Below are positions 1 through 7,309 of a DNA stretch of 64,000 nt, piece after piece. The stretch covers positions 1 through 64,000 of the forward strand of contig JAGZZT010000009.1 of NCBI GenBank assembly GCA_018377235.1, given 5' to 3'. Positions within the stretch are counted from its first letter, which is position 1. The number at the start of each line of letters is the position of its first letter. A program made the position numbers and the translations under genes. This DNA is from Clostridium sp. (GTDB lineage: Bacteria; Bacillota; Clostridia; Lachnospirales; Lachnospiraceae). The notes beneath the pieces are model-generated. The model had not been told where the DNA came from and searched no databases. It worked only from the letters and a program-made list of their open reading frames with translations.

Positions 1-42
1 AAACTGGAGGATGATCTGTTGTCTGATATCATAGCCGGTTAA
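1..42 (+). CDS. C-terminal end of an unidentified protein (partial)
   Basis: The first 14 codons of the window read as an open frame ending KLEDDLLSDIIAG followed by TAA. It is open to the window edge, so it could be the tail of a gene on the mobile element, but thirteen residues are too few to recognise a family. The frame may also be open by chance. Confidence 0.3.
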   Translation, partial: KLEDDLLSDIIAG

Positions 43-102
43 CTGCCGGCTACCAAACGACTGAATTTGATTTTTGCGAAAAAATCTTGACACTATCGAG
101 TG

Positions 103-135
103 GTACTGCAAGTTTTGGCGAGAAACTTGCAGTAC
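103..135. repeat. Perfect 13-bp inverted repeat (hairpin)
   Basis: Arms 103-115 and 123-135 (GTACTGCAAGTTT and its exact reverse complement) flank a 7-base loop. No T-tract follows, so a simple intrinsic terminator is unlikely. It may be a recombination or replication site of the element, or an RNA structure. Confidence 0.6.
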
Positions 136-361
136 AAGGCCATAAAAAGTCATCAAAGAAGCTGATAAAATGAAGATACACTATCAGCCGGGCAATAAAA
201 ATGATTCATTACATTAGCTACAATAATTACTGAATTGCGAGGATAAAGGTAAGCAAATCAGAAAATCCGCCCAATTTGGGTGGGTAATCTGCCCAGTTAG
301 GTCATAAAAAGAAACTTTGAAAAACGTTATGATTTCCTTAGAACTTGCAGCAAGCGAAATT

Positions 362-416
362 CCCTTAGGAACTAAGGGCGCACTTCTATACCGGTTATTC
401 CATTACGGTATGTGCG
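362..416 (-). other. oriT: Candidate oriT, RSF1010/MobQ type
   Basis: Positions 374-385 read AAGGGCGCACTT, which on the minus strand contains AAGTGCGCCCT, the nic-region core known from IncQ (RSF1010/R1162) origins. On the minus strand it is preceded by an imperfect dyad (CGCAC-ATACCG paired with CGGTAT and GTGCG, arms about 379-393 and 406-416, with a 4-base bulge) and followed by a perfect 7-bp hairpin CCCTTAG-GAA-CTAAGGG (362-378). By analogy the nick would fall on the minus strand between 379 and 378. A MobQ relaxase gene lies 450 bases downstream. The motif and dyads are seen directly; function is inferred. Confidence 0.65.
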
Positions 417-567
417 TTCTCCGAAGGTAGATGCTCCTGTGTCTGAACACATTCACATATTGCGGAATTGCATTCCGGGCAAGAGGAAACTCTTGCGGCT
501 GACGCCTATCTCATTTTTACATATCTTGCTTTTGGCAAGGATGAATACTCACAGGAGGATAAGAAAA

Positions 568-870
568 ATGGAAAGTAAAAAAGAAGCAATTTTAAAGAAA
601 AAAGAAGAAGCTGAATTAAAAGTACAGCAGTATGAACACAAAATCCGTCTTATGGAGAACCGTAAGAAGCATTTGGAGAAGAAGGTGGATAAGCAGCGAA
701 CCCATCATCTTTGCAATATGGGCGGAGCAATTCAAAGTATTTCAAAGGAAGCAGATGGACTGACGAGGACGGAATTTTATTCTCTAATGGAGCAAATCTT
801 TGCTTTGCCAGTGGTGCAGGAATTGGTTAGGAAGGTAATGGAACAGCACGAAGCAGGAGGTGACAGCTGA
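568..870 (+). CDS. DUF3847 family protein, mobilization accessory
   Basis: A 100-residue protein starting at ATG 568 behind AGGAGGATAAGAAAA. The first 50 residues are a Lys/Glu-rich coiled coil (MESKKEAILKKKEEAELK onward), followed by a short helical domain ending in EQHEAGGDS. I recognise it as DUF3847, a small protein regularly encoded directly before MobA/MobL relaxases in Firmicutes elements. Its stop overlaps the relaxase ATG (TGATG), so the two are translationally coupled. An auxiliary role at oriT or in relaxosome assembly is plausible but not demonstrated. Confidence 0.8.
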   Translation: MESKKEAILKKKEEAELKVQQYEHKIRLMENRKKHLEKKVDKQRTHHLCNMGGAIQSISKEADGLTRTEFYSLMEQIFALPVVQELVRKVMEQHEAGGDS

Positions 871-2372
871 TGGCATTGTATCACTTCCATGTGGAGCAGA
901 TTAAACGAAGTGAAGGGAGAACGGCGGTTGCTAGTGCTGCCTATCGTGCTGGAGAAAAACTTCATAATCTTTGGGATGGAGAAACCCATGATTATACGAA
1001 AAAAGGTGGTGTCATTCTTGCGGAAATTCTTCTTCCTGAATATGCACCGCAGCGATTTTCTGACAGATATACCCTTTGGAATGAAGTGGAGCAGATTGAA
1101 AAGCGATATGATGCACAGTTAGCTTATAGTTTTGATATGGCTCTGCAAAATGAATTTTCCTTAGAGGAGAATATTCAGCTGGCGAGAGAATTTGTTCAGA
1201 AATATTTTGTTTCTGGCGGCATGATTTGCGATCTGGCCGTGCATCAGCCTGATCGGGAAGAAGGTGGAATACCCAATCCGCACATTCATGTTCTCGTTCC
1301 TATCCGTCCATTGAAAGAAAACGGAACGTGGGGAGCGAAGCAGAAGCGGGTTTACAATCTGGATGAAAATGGGAATCGCATCAAAAAGGAAAATGGACAG
1401 TGGGATTTTAATGCGGTTCCGACAACGAATTGGGGCAAACCGGAAACGCTTGATATGTGGCGGGAAGCCTGGGCAGATATGGTCAATGCCAGATTTGCAG
1501 AAAAAGGTCTGAATTGCCGCATCGATCATCGTTCTTATGTGGATCAGGGACTGGATTTGATTCCAACTGTTCACGAAGGTCCGCAGGTGCGGAAAATGGA
1601 GAAGAAAGGTATTCGCACGGAAAAAAGGGAGTTGAACCGTTGGATTAAAGCAACCAACAGCATGATCCGAAGCCTGCGTTCCACCATAAAATCATTGAAA
1701 GCGTGGATTGCGGAAGTTAAAGAAATCCTGAATGATCCGAAAGAAATTTATTTGGTAAATCTGTTGAGTGAAGCAGAATCTATGCGTAACAAAACGGCGA
1801 TGACTTACGATCGTGGCAGGAAAAAAGCAAGGCAAAGCAATTTGAAGCGTTTTATGGAAGAATGCAATTATCTGAAAGAACAGGGAATATTTACACTTCA
1901 TGATTTTGAAGAGCATATTTCTTCTGTAAGCGAGAAATTAGATATGAAAAAGAATGCTATGAATGAAAAACAGCAACGTTTAAAGGAATTGCAGCAGCTG
2001 ATGGAGGATGCCAAATCCTATAAGGAATTAAAGCCGGTCTTTATGGAACTGAAGAAAGAAAAATATCGTTTTGCCAAAGCAAAGGAGGCATATAAGACAG
2101 CTCATGACAGTGAACTTCGCCGTTTCTATATGGTGAAGCGAAAATTGAAGGAGAAGGGTTTTGAACAGGAGCCTTTTCCGCTGACCGCATGGAAAAAAGA
2201 CTTTGAAGATCTTTCCGCAGAGCGGGAGGGAGAATATCAGGAATATAAGCGGATGAAAAATGAGTGCATGACTTTATTCAAAATCAAGAGTGATATTGAT
2301 CAGGTCATTCGTGAACTTCATCCGGAACTGCAAAAAACAGAAAAGACAAAAGAAACAGAACAGACGTTATAA
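870..2372 (+). CDS. mobA: MobA/MobL family relaxase (MobQ)
   Basis: A 500-residue relaxase that would nick oriT and pilot the strand during conjugative mobilization. The N-terminal domain has the expected motifs: SAAYRAG with the likely catalytic Tyr25 (motif I), and HQPDREEGGIPNPHIHVLV with His125, His138 and His140 as the metal-binding three-His motif. Residues about 250-490 are long charged helices and probably contact DNA or accessory proteins. There is no primase domain. The start is the ATG overlapping the DUF3847 stop, with GCAGGAGGTGACA upstream. The reading frame appears intact, unlike the downstream genes of the element. Confidence 0.92.
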   Translation: MALYHFHVEQIKRSEGRTAVASAAYRAGEKLHNLWDGETHDYTKKGGVILAEILLPEYAPQRFSDRYTLWNEVEQIEKRYDAQLAYSFDMALQNEFSLEENIQLAREFVQKYFVSGGMICDLAVHQPDREEGGIPNPHIHVLVPIRPLKENGTWGAKQKRVYNLDENGNRIKKENGQWDFNAVPTTNWGKPETLDMWREAWADMVNARFAEKGLNCRIDHRSYVDQGLDLIPTVHEGPQVRKMEKKGIRTEKRELNRWIKATNSMIRSLRSTIKSLKAWIAEVKEILNDPKEIYLVNLLSEAESMRNKTAMTYDRGRKKARQSNLKRFMEECNYLKEQGIFTLHDFEEHISSVSEKLDMKKNAMNEKQQRLKELQQLMEDAKSYKELKPVFMELKKEKYRFAKAKEAYKTAHDSELRRFYMVKRKLKEKGFEQEPFPLTAWKKDFEDLSAEREGEYQEYKRMKNECMTLFKIKSDIDQVIRELHPELQKTEKTKETEQTL

Positions 2373-2384
2373 CGGGAGGTACGT

Positions 2385-3020
2385 ATGGGATATACACAGG
2401 AACAGATTGACAGAGCCAATCAGGTGAATTTGGAACAATTTCTTCGCTCTCAAGACGAGGAACTGATAAAAAGCGGCAGGGAATATCGTTGGAAACGGCA
2501 TGACAGTATGACGATCAAGGGGAACAGATGGTTTCGTCACAGCCAGAACAGAGGTGGTTATCCGGTAGATTTTGTGATGGAGTTCTTTGAAAAGACATTT
2601 CCGGAAGCGGTGCAGATGCTGATTGGAGAAGAACCTATTACAGTAAGTGAAGTACCGGCGAAACCAAAGAAATTTTGTCTTCCGCCTCGCTGCGAAACCA
2701 ATGCAAGAATCATGAAGTACCTGACGGAAGAAAGAAAACTTCCACAGGGCTTGATAGAAAGATTTGTTGCAGATGGTTTGATTTACGAAGAAGCAAAACA
2801 CCATAATGCAGTATTTGTCGGAACAGATGTAAATGGCATTCCCCGATATGCTCATTGCAGAGGAATTACAGATAAGTTTCGTATGGATGTGACAGGTTCG
2901 GATAAATCCTACGGATTTTGTTACAGAGGAAAGGGAACGGAATTATATGTGTTTGAAGCACCCATTGATATGTTGTCCCATATTGCTTTGTATCCTGCAG
3001 GTTGGGAAGAACACAGGTAA
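2385..3020 (+). pseudogene. Truncated DUF3991/TOPRIM protein of the mobile element
   Basis: Starts at ATG 2385 behind GGGAGGTACGT. Residues 1-80 (QVNLEQFLRSQDEELIKSG, then KRHDSMTIKGNRWFRHSQNRGGYPVDF split over two short motifs) form the zinc-finger-like DUF3991 region, and residues 110-205 lead into a TOPRIM-like domain ending LYVFEAPIDMLSHIAL. The family is usually about 300 residues. Here it stops at 211 with GWEEHR, where the sequence jumps into the P-loop of an AAA ATPase in another frame. The C-terminal third, including later TOPRIM acidic residues, is missing, so it is probably non-functional. Confidence 0.75.
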
Positions 3021-3906
3021 CCCCGGCGAAGGGAAAACATTTTTTGCCATGCAGCTGGCGGCTGCCTGCACCAATCAAAAGTTTCTGCCTGATATGGAAC
3101 CCTTTGAACCGTTTAACATGATTTTTCAGACTGCTGAGGACGGGCTGGGGGATACAGTAAAGCCGAGACTTGTTTCCTCTGGTGCAGACTTAAAAAGAGT
3201 GTTGGTCATTGATGATGCGGAAAATCCACTATCCCTTGCGGATGACCGCATTGAAAAGGCAATCAGAGAAAACAATGCGAAACTGATGGTCATCGACCCG
3301 TTGCAGGCATTTCTTGGGGCAAACGTAGATATGAACCGAGCGAATGAGGTAAGACCTGTCTTTCGTAAGTTAGCGGATATTGCTCAATCTACCGGCTGTG
3401 CCATTGTAATGATCGGACACTTAAATAAAGCGTCGGGAACGCAGAGTGCTTATCGTGGTCTTGGCTCTATAGACATTGCCGCAGTGGTAAGAAGCATTCT
3501 CTTTGTAGGCAAGGTCAAGGACGATCCAACTACACGGGTGATTGTCCATGAAAAAAGTTCTCTTGCACCTCCGGGACAGTCCTTAGCTTTTTCGCTGGGA
3601 GACCAGAAAGGTTTTCGGTGGATTGGAGCCTATGATATTTCGGCAGAGGATTTACTTGCCGGTGGAGAGGGAACGAGAGCGGAGCTGAAACAGGAACAGG
3701 CGGTAAAACTGATTTATGAGTTTCTCTCTGGTGGCAGAGAAGCTTCTGTGGCAGAAATCAATAAAGAAGCGATTGAGCGAGGGATATCAGAGAGGACAGT
3801 TCGCTTGGTGAGAAATTCTATGAAAGATAAATTGGAAAGTGAAAGACGAGGCAAAGACTGGTGGATCTGGCTGAGACGGCAGGACGAATCGGCAAACCTC
3901 CTATAA
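3013..3906 (+). pseudogene. 5'-truncated AAA (RepA/DnaB-like) ATPase of the mobile element
   Basis: Translation from about 3013 gives a Walker A motif GNPGEGKT at once, then QTAEDGLGD, a Walker B-like KLMVIDPLQAFLG and MIGHLNKASG, typical of RepA-like or archaic AAA helicase proteins carried by integrative elements. A C-terminal winged-helix-like segment follows (EASVAEINKEAIERGISERT). The roughly 30-40 residues that normally precede the P-loop are missing. An upstream ATG at 2947 is in frame but lies inside the TOPRIM gene without a ribosome binding site and encodes unrelated residues. The deletion junction is near 3005-3018. Confidence 0.75.
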
Positions 3907-3962
3907 GCAAAATGTTTGCCACTTTGCCGGTTCAACATTGAAATACAGGAGGTAATGTGTAT

Positions 3963-4157
3963 ATGAAAGAAGTTCCTATTTGGGAAAAAACAAATCTGAC
4001 TTTGGAAGAAGCAGCTGCTTATTCCGGAATCGGTATCAATAAATTAAGAGAAATCACCAATAACGAAAGATGTGATTTTGTATTGTGGGTTGGAACAAAG
4101 CGACTGATTAAGAGAAAGCAGCTGGATAAATTCACTGAGCAGAGTTACTCACTGTGA
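3963..4157 (+). CDS. xis: Excisionase (Tn916 Xis-like, MerR/HTH fold)
   Basis: A 64-residue basic protein, MKEVPIWEKTNLTLEEAA then YSGIGINKLREITNN, with the layout of Tn916 Xis (IPIWERYTLTIEEASKYF). It should bind the element arms and bias the integrase towards excision. ATG 3963 is chosen, with AGGAGG at 3947-3952; a GTG at 3957 would add two residues. It ends LIKRKQLDKFTEQSYSL, like full-length relatives, so it is probably complete although its integrase partner is broken. Confidence 0.85.
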   Translation: MKEVPIWEKTNLTLEEAAAYSGIGINKLREITNNERCDFVLWVGTKRLIKRKQLDKFTEQSYSL

Positions 4158-4570
4158 ATATTCAGCAAAACGATGCCATACGGATTGCTCCGTACTGCGT
4201 ACTCACGCAATCCTGCCCGGAATTCGGATATCGTGAGGCTGACACCTCACTTTTATCCTCATTTCGGGGCGGGTCAATAAGTCCTTTAACCACTCTCGTG
4301 TAAGCACATCTTGGTTTCGGACTTTTGACCCTGGCATCTGAAGATTCTCATAGAAAAACAAGCTTCGATATGATAAAATAAGGATGCGGCGAAGATAGTG
4401 AGTACGCCATTCCAGCTCAAAAACTTTGTTTTTTCGCTGTCGTGGGCACTCACATAAAATCTGCAGTGCATCGATTTGCTCGCAAGCGGTCAATCTCTGC
4501 CCGACAGATTTTGCGTTCATTGCATGTACGTCATATCGGGGCTCTTTTCACAAGGAAAGGAGTTTTAAAT
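4158..4570 (+). other. Long xis-int intergenic region with hairpins
   Basis: About 410 non-coding bases. Seen here: a hairpin with 7-bp arms GGATTGC/GCAATCC at 4182-4213 enclosing GTAC-TGC-GTAC, and GTGAGG-CTGACA-CCTCAC followed by TTTTAT at 4233-4254, which resembles a weak intrinsic terminator. The frames open on either strand look random. An arm-binding site region for the integrase and excisionase, or a small RNA, is possible but not shown. Confidence 0.5.
4233..4254 (+). terminator. Possible intrinsic terminator after xis
   Basis: A 6-bp perfect stem GTGAGG/CCTCAC with a 6-base loop is followed by TTTTAT. The stem is short, so termination would be weak. Confidence 0.4.
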
Positions 4571-5014
4571 ATGTCTGATAAAAGAAGAGATAACAAAGGA
4601 CGTATTTTACGTACAGGAGAAAGCCAAAGAACGAACGGAATGTATGAGTTCCGCCTGGATATTATTCCTAACAACACCCAGAAAAGAGTTGCCTTGACTC
4701 CAAAACAGCAGGAGCAGTTTTTGGAATATATCAAACACGATGCTCATTTCTGCAGATACTTGGATGAAATTAAGATTCTTCTGGGAACCGGTATGAGAAT
4801 CAGTGAGTTTTGCGGGTTGACGATTTCAGACCTTGATTTTGACCGCAGAAGAATCCGTGTAGATCATCAGCTGGTAAGAACCAGAGATGGAAAACGCTAT
4901 ATTGAGAAAACAAAAACAGAGTGCGGTTGCCGCTACATTCCAATGAGTGATGAAGTCTATGAGAGCTTCTACAACATTCTTTTGAGCAGAAAGAAACAGA
5001 AAAAAGAAGCGTAG
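4571..5014 (+). pseudogene. int: Tn916-type tyrosine integrase, internally deleted and truncated
   Basis: ATG 4571 follows GGAAAGGAG. Residues 1-27 (MSDKRRDNKGRILRTGESQR onward) match the N-terminal arm-binding domain of Tn916 Int. At about residue 28 the sequence jumps to a segment that in Tn916 Int lies near residue 190 (VALTPKQQEQFLEYIK, then EIKILLGTGMRISEFCGLTI, containing the first catalytic Arg). It then stops at residue 147 (SRKKQKKEA), before the HxxR box and the nucleophilic Tyr. It therefore lacks the core-binding domain and most of the catalytic domain and cannot recombine DNA. Two independent lesions indicate long decay. Confidence 0.85.
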
Positions 5015-5020
5015 ATTTAT

Positions 5021-5042
5021 AAATTTTCACCCTTGAAAATTT
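5021..5042. repeat. 9-bp inverted repeat after the integrase remnant
   Basis: AAATTTTCA and TGAAAATTT are separated by four bases just after the integrase stop. There is no T-tract. It could be a weak terminator or part of the old element end. Confidence 0.45.
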
Positions 5043-5096
5043 GTAAACAATAACCAGAAAATAGAGATATGAAGACTTATAAAGAGGTAAAATTGT

Positions 5097-5570
5097 ATGA
5101 TAAAAATCCTTTTTGTCTGTTTGGGCAACATCTGCCGCTCTCCTATGGCAGAGTTTGTCCTGAAAGACATGGCAGCCAGACGCGGTCTGGCCTCAAAGTT
5201 TTATATTGCCTCCGCTGCCACCAGTGCGGAGGAAATTGGAAATCCGGTTCACCGGGGAACCAGAGAGAAACTTAAAGCCTGCGGCATCTCCACAGCCGGG
5301 AAATATGCGGTTCAGATGGAGCGGCAGGACTATGAGAACTATGATTATCTTCTGGGGATGGAGGAGCGGAATCTTTCCAATATGCGCCGGATTGCCGGAG
5401 GCGATCCGGATGGGAAAATGTATCGACTGCTTGATTTTTCACCGAATCCCAGAGATATCGCAGACCCCTGGTATACAGGCAATTTTGACCTGACCTATGA
5501 CGATATTGTGGAGGGCTGCGAGGCGTTTCTGAGGTTTCTTGAAAAGGAACGTCCTGAGATTTTTCAGTAA
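5097..5570 (+). CDS. Low-molecular-weight protein tyrosine phosphatase
   Basis: 157 residues, the usual LMW-PTP length. The catalytic loop CLGNICRS (Cys8 nucleophile, Arg14 phosphate binding) is at the N-terminus and the general-acid motif DPWY (Asp123) is near residue 123. It is a soluble cytoplasmic enzyme that dephosphorylates phosphotyrosine, or phosphoarginine in the YwlE/McsB sense; the sequence alone does not decide which. The start is ATG 5097 with a modest AGAGGTAAAATTGT upstream. It is the first intact non-element gene after the integrase remnant and may mark the right side of the insertion. Confidence 0.92.
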   Translation: MIKILFVCLGNICRSPMAEFVLKDMAARRGLASKFYIASAATSAEEIGNPVHRGTREKLKACGISTAGKYAVQMERQDYENYDYLLGMEERNLSNMRRIAGGDPDGKMYRLLDFSPNPRDIADPWYTGNFDLTYDDIVEGCEAFLRFLEKERPEIFQ

Positions 5571-5721
5571 AAAATACACTGCCAATGTTAAAGGCATATG
5601 GAATTGAACTTTACCAATTTTTAATCAATCGTAAATTAATAGTTTAATTAATAATTCATAGAATATTTTATGATTGATGCAGGTATCGAAAAGCGAGCCT
5701 GTCAATTTCATTTCAAAACAT

Positions 5722-5812
5722 CAGAAAACGCGCCGTTCAGCCTGTCGTTCTGCCCCCCAAAGATAAACTTTTGGGGGCGGTTCACATTCAGACATCGAAG
5801 GCGCGTTTTCTG
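5722..5812. repeat. Nested inverted repeats at the 3' end of the antiporter gene
   Basis: Outer arms 5722-5734 and 5800-5812 are a perfect 13-bp inverted repeat (CAGAAAACGCGCC). Inside, 5752-5762 and 5768-5778 form a near-perfect C/G-rich stem with a 5-base loop. The right outer arm lies within the last codons of the minus-strand antiporter gene, so its transcript could fold the 3' end into a long hairpin. No long T-run follows. Confidence 0.6.
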
Positions 5813-7110
5813 CGGTTTTCTGCCCATTCTTTTACGCATCGGTACAGGGGCAGCAGGTAGAGATAGAAGGCGAAGAAAAAGCTTGCAGTTCCGGCTCCGA
5901 TGGCGGCCAGGGGAACAGAACCTGCGATGGACCATGGAATCAGGGCCGCCAGAAGGATGACGGAATCTTCCAGATCCAGAGCCAGTTCTTCCTGCTTTTC
6001 ATACTCTCCTTTACACAGTTCACAGGTCAGCATAGAGGCCAGTGTCTGGTTACAGCTGAACATGGAAGTGACAATACTGGCCGTGCAGACGGCGGGGAAA
6101 CGCCCCAGCTTTCCGGACAGACGGCGGATGAGACTCTGAATGTTAGTTAAAAGTCCTGTTTCCTCCAGAAGTCCTAGATAGGAAGAGGAAATCATTACAA
6201 TTAAACTCACTTCTATCATAGAAGAAAAGCCGCCTCCAGAAATCAGAGGAATCAGTTCGCTGCCTCCTTCCGGGTGAAAGCCCAGTATCATGGCGGAGAG
6301 AACAGCGGACGGCGCCATTTCCTGGACAAAGACACACAGCAAGAAGCTGAGTCCTGCGCTTAAGGCCATCACTGCCTTTACATCCCATTTCAGCATACAG
6401 AAAATGAGAATGACAGCTGCGGGAACGGCAGTATACCATGGCAGGGAAAACAGTTTGGGAAATTCTGCCATCAGAGCTTTAGTGCCGGAAGCGATTCCTC
6501 CACCTTTTCCAAGTACTAGATACAGAAGGCAGGTCAGGAAAAAGGGCAGGAGACAGGAACGAAACATCCGTTTAATATTGTCATAGAGCTTCGTTTCTGT
6601 CAGGGAAGCCACCAAGCTGGCGCTGGAGGACATGGGAGAACAGCGGTCCCCGAAGAAGATGCCGGAGAGAACGGCTCCGCCTGTCAGGATAGGGGATATA
6701 CCGTTTAACCTGGCTAAAATCATGCAGATCACTCCTACAGTGCTGGCTGTTCCGAAGGAAGTTCCCATCAGGAAGGACACCAGACAGCAGAGAAGAAACA
6801 CGGATATCACGAAAAAAGAAGGATTCATAATTTTCATGCCGTAGTAAACAATAAAAGGGATAGTTCCGCAGGCCCTCCATAGGGCGGTGAGAAAGCCGAT
6901 AAGGGCAAAAATAATCAGAATATTTCCAGATTTTTTTATTCCGATGCAGAGCAGCCGGACAATGTCTCTGATGCTGATTTTCTGGTATAGGGCGTATCCG
7001 GTAAATAAAAGAAGTCCCCCTAAGAGGGCATAGACCAGTGAGAATCCGGCAGCCAGACACAGAATGAGGCAGCCGAGAAAGCCGGCCAGCACAAGAGTTT
7101 CTATCATCAT
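5788..7110 (-). CDS. NhaC-family Na+/H+ antiporter-like membrane protein
   Basis: 440 residues with about eleven to twelve hydrophobic segments. It contains signature stretches of the NhaC/arginine-ornithine antiporter superfamily: LMGTSFGTASTVGVICM, GAVLSGIFFGDRCSPMSSS, and a second half with MFSCNQTLASMLTCELC. These families exchange Na+ or amino-acid-derived ions for protons or partner metabolites. The conserved FGDRCSPMSS element supports Na+/H+ or malate/lactate-type exchange, but the substrate cannot be fixed. On the minus strand the start lies behind AAGGGGGATTATT. It is a lone gene divergent from dinB. Confidence 0.85.
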   Translation of the reverse strand: MMIETLVLAGFLGCLILCLAAGFSLVYALLGGLLLFTGYALYQKISIRDIVRLLCIGIKKSGNILIIFALIGFLTALWRACGTIPFIVYYGMKIMNPSFFVISVFLLCCLVSFLMGTSFGTASTVGVICMILARLNGISPILTGGAVLSGIFFGDRCSPMSSSASLVASLTETKLYDNIKRMFRSCLLPFFLTCLLYLVLGKGGGIASGTKALMAEFPKLFSLPWYTAVPAAVILIFCMLKWDVKAVMALSAGLSFLLCVFVQEMAPSAVLSAMILGFHPEGGSELIPLISGGGFSSMIEVSLIVMISSSYLGLLEETGLLTNIQSLIRRLSGKLGRFPAVCTASIVTSMFSCNQTLASMLTCELCKGEYEKQEELALDLEDSVILLAALIPWSIAGSVPLAAIGAGTASFFFAFYLYLLPLYRCVKEWAENRRKRAFDV

Positions 7111-7309
7111 AATAATAATCCCCCTTAAAAGTTACATTTTCCCCGGATGGGGGAACCCTTAAAGTATAATTCAAAGGATTCATAGGCGCAAGCAGAAAAC
7201 AGCATCAGCAAAGATTAAGAAAAAGATCTGTTATTTTCTATTCAAAGAATGGTACAATAGAATATAGCCGAAATAGATATGAAATCGGTCTGGATGTGAG
7301 GTGAGCGGT

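Larger units (their letters stand above)
43..567 (+). other. Non-coding leader of the mobilizable element
   Basis: No convincing gene is seen in this 525-base stretch. It holds a perfect 13-bp hairpin at 103-135, a TTGACA hexamer at 87-92 without a clear -10, a smaller CCGCCCAA/TTGGGTGG-type dyad near 267-284, and the candidate oriT at 362-416. An in-frame GTG at 412 would extend the next gene upstream, but it has no ribosome binding site and starts inside the oriT dyad. Confidence 0.6.

Noticed and set aside
412..567. Upstream GTG start for the DUF3847 gene
   Set aside because: The extension starts inside the oriT dyad, lacks a ribosome binding site and encodes no conserved residues, while ATG 568 has AGGAGG.
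4203..4520. A 105-codon minus-strand frame between xis and int
   Set aside because: No ribosome binding site, no recognisable motif, and composition like the surrounding non-coding DNA with hairpins.
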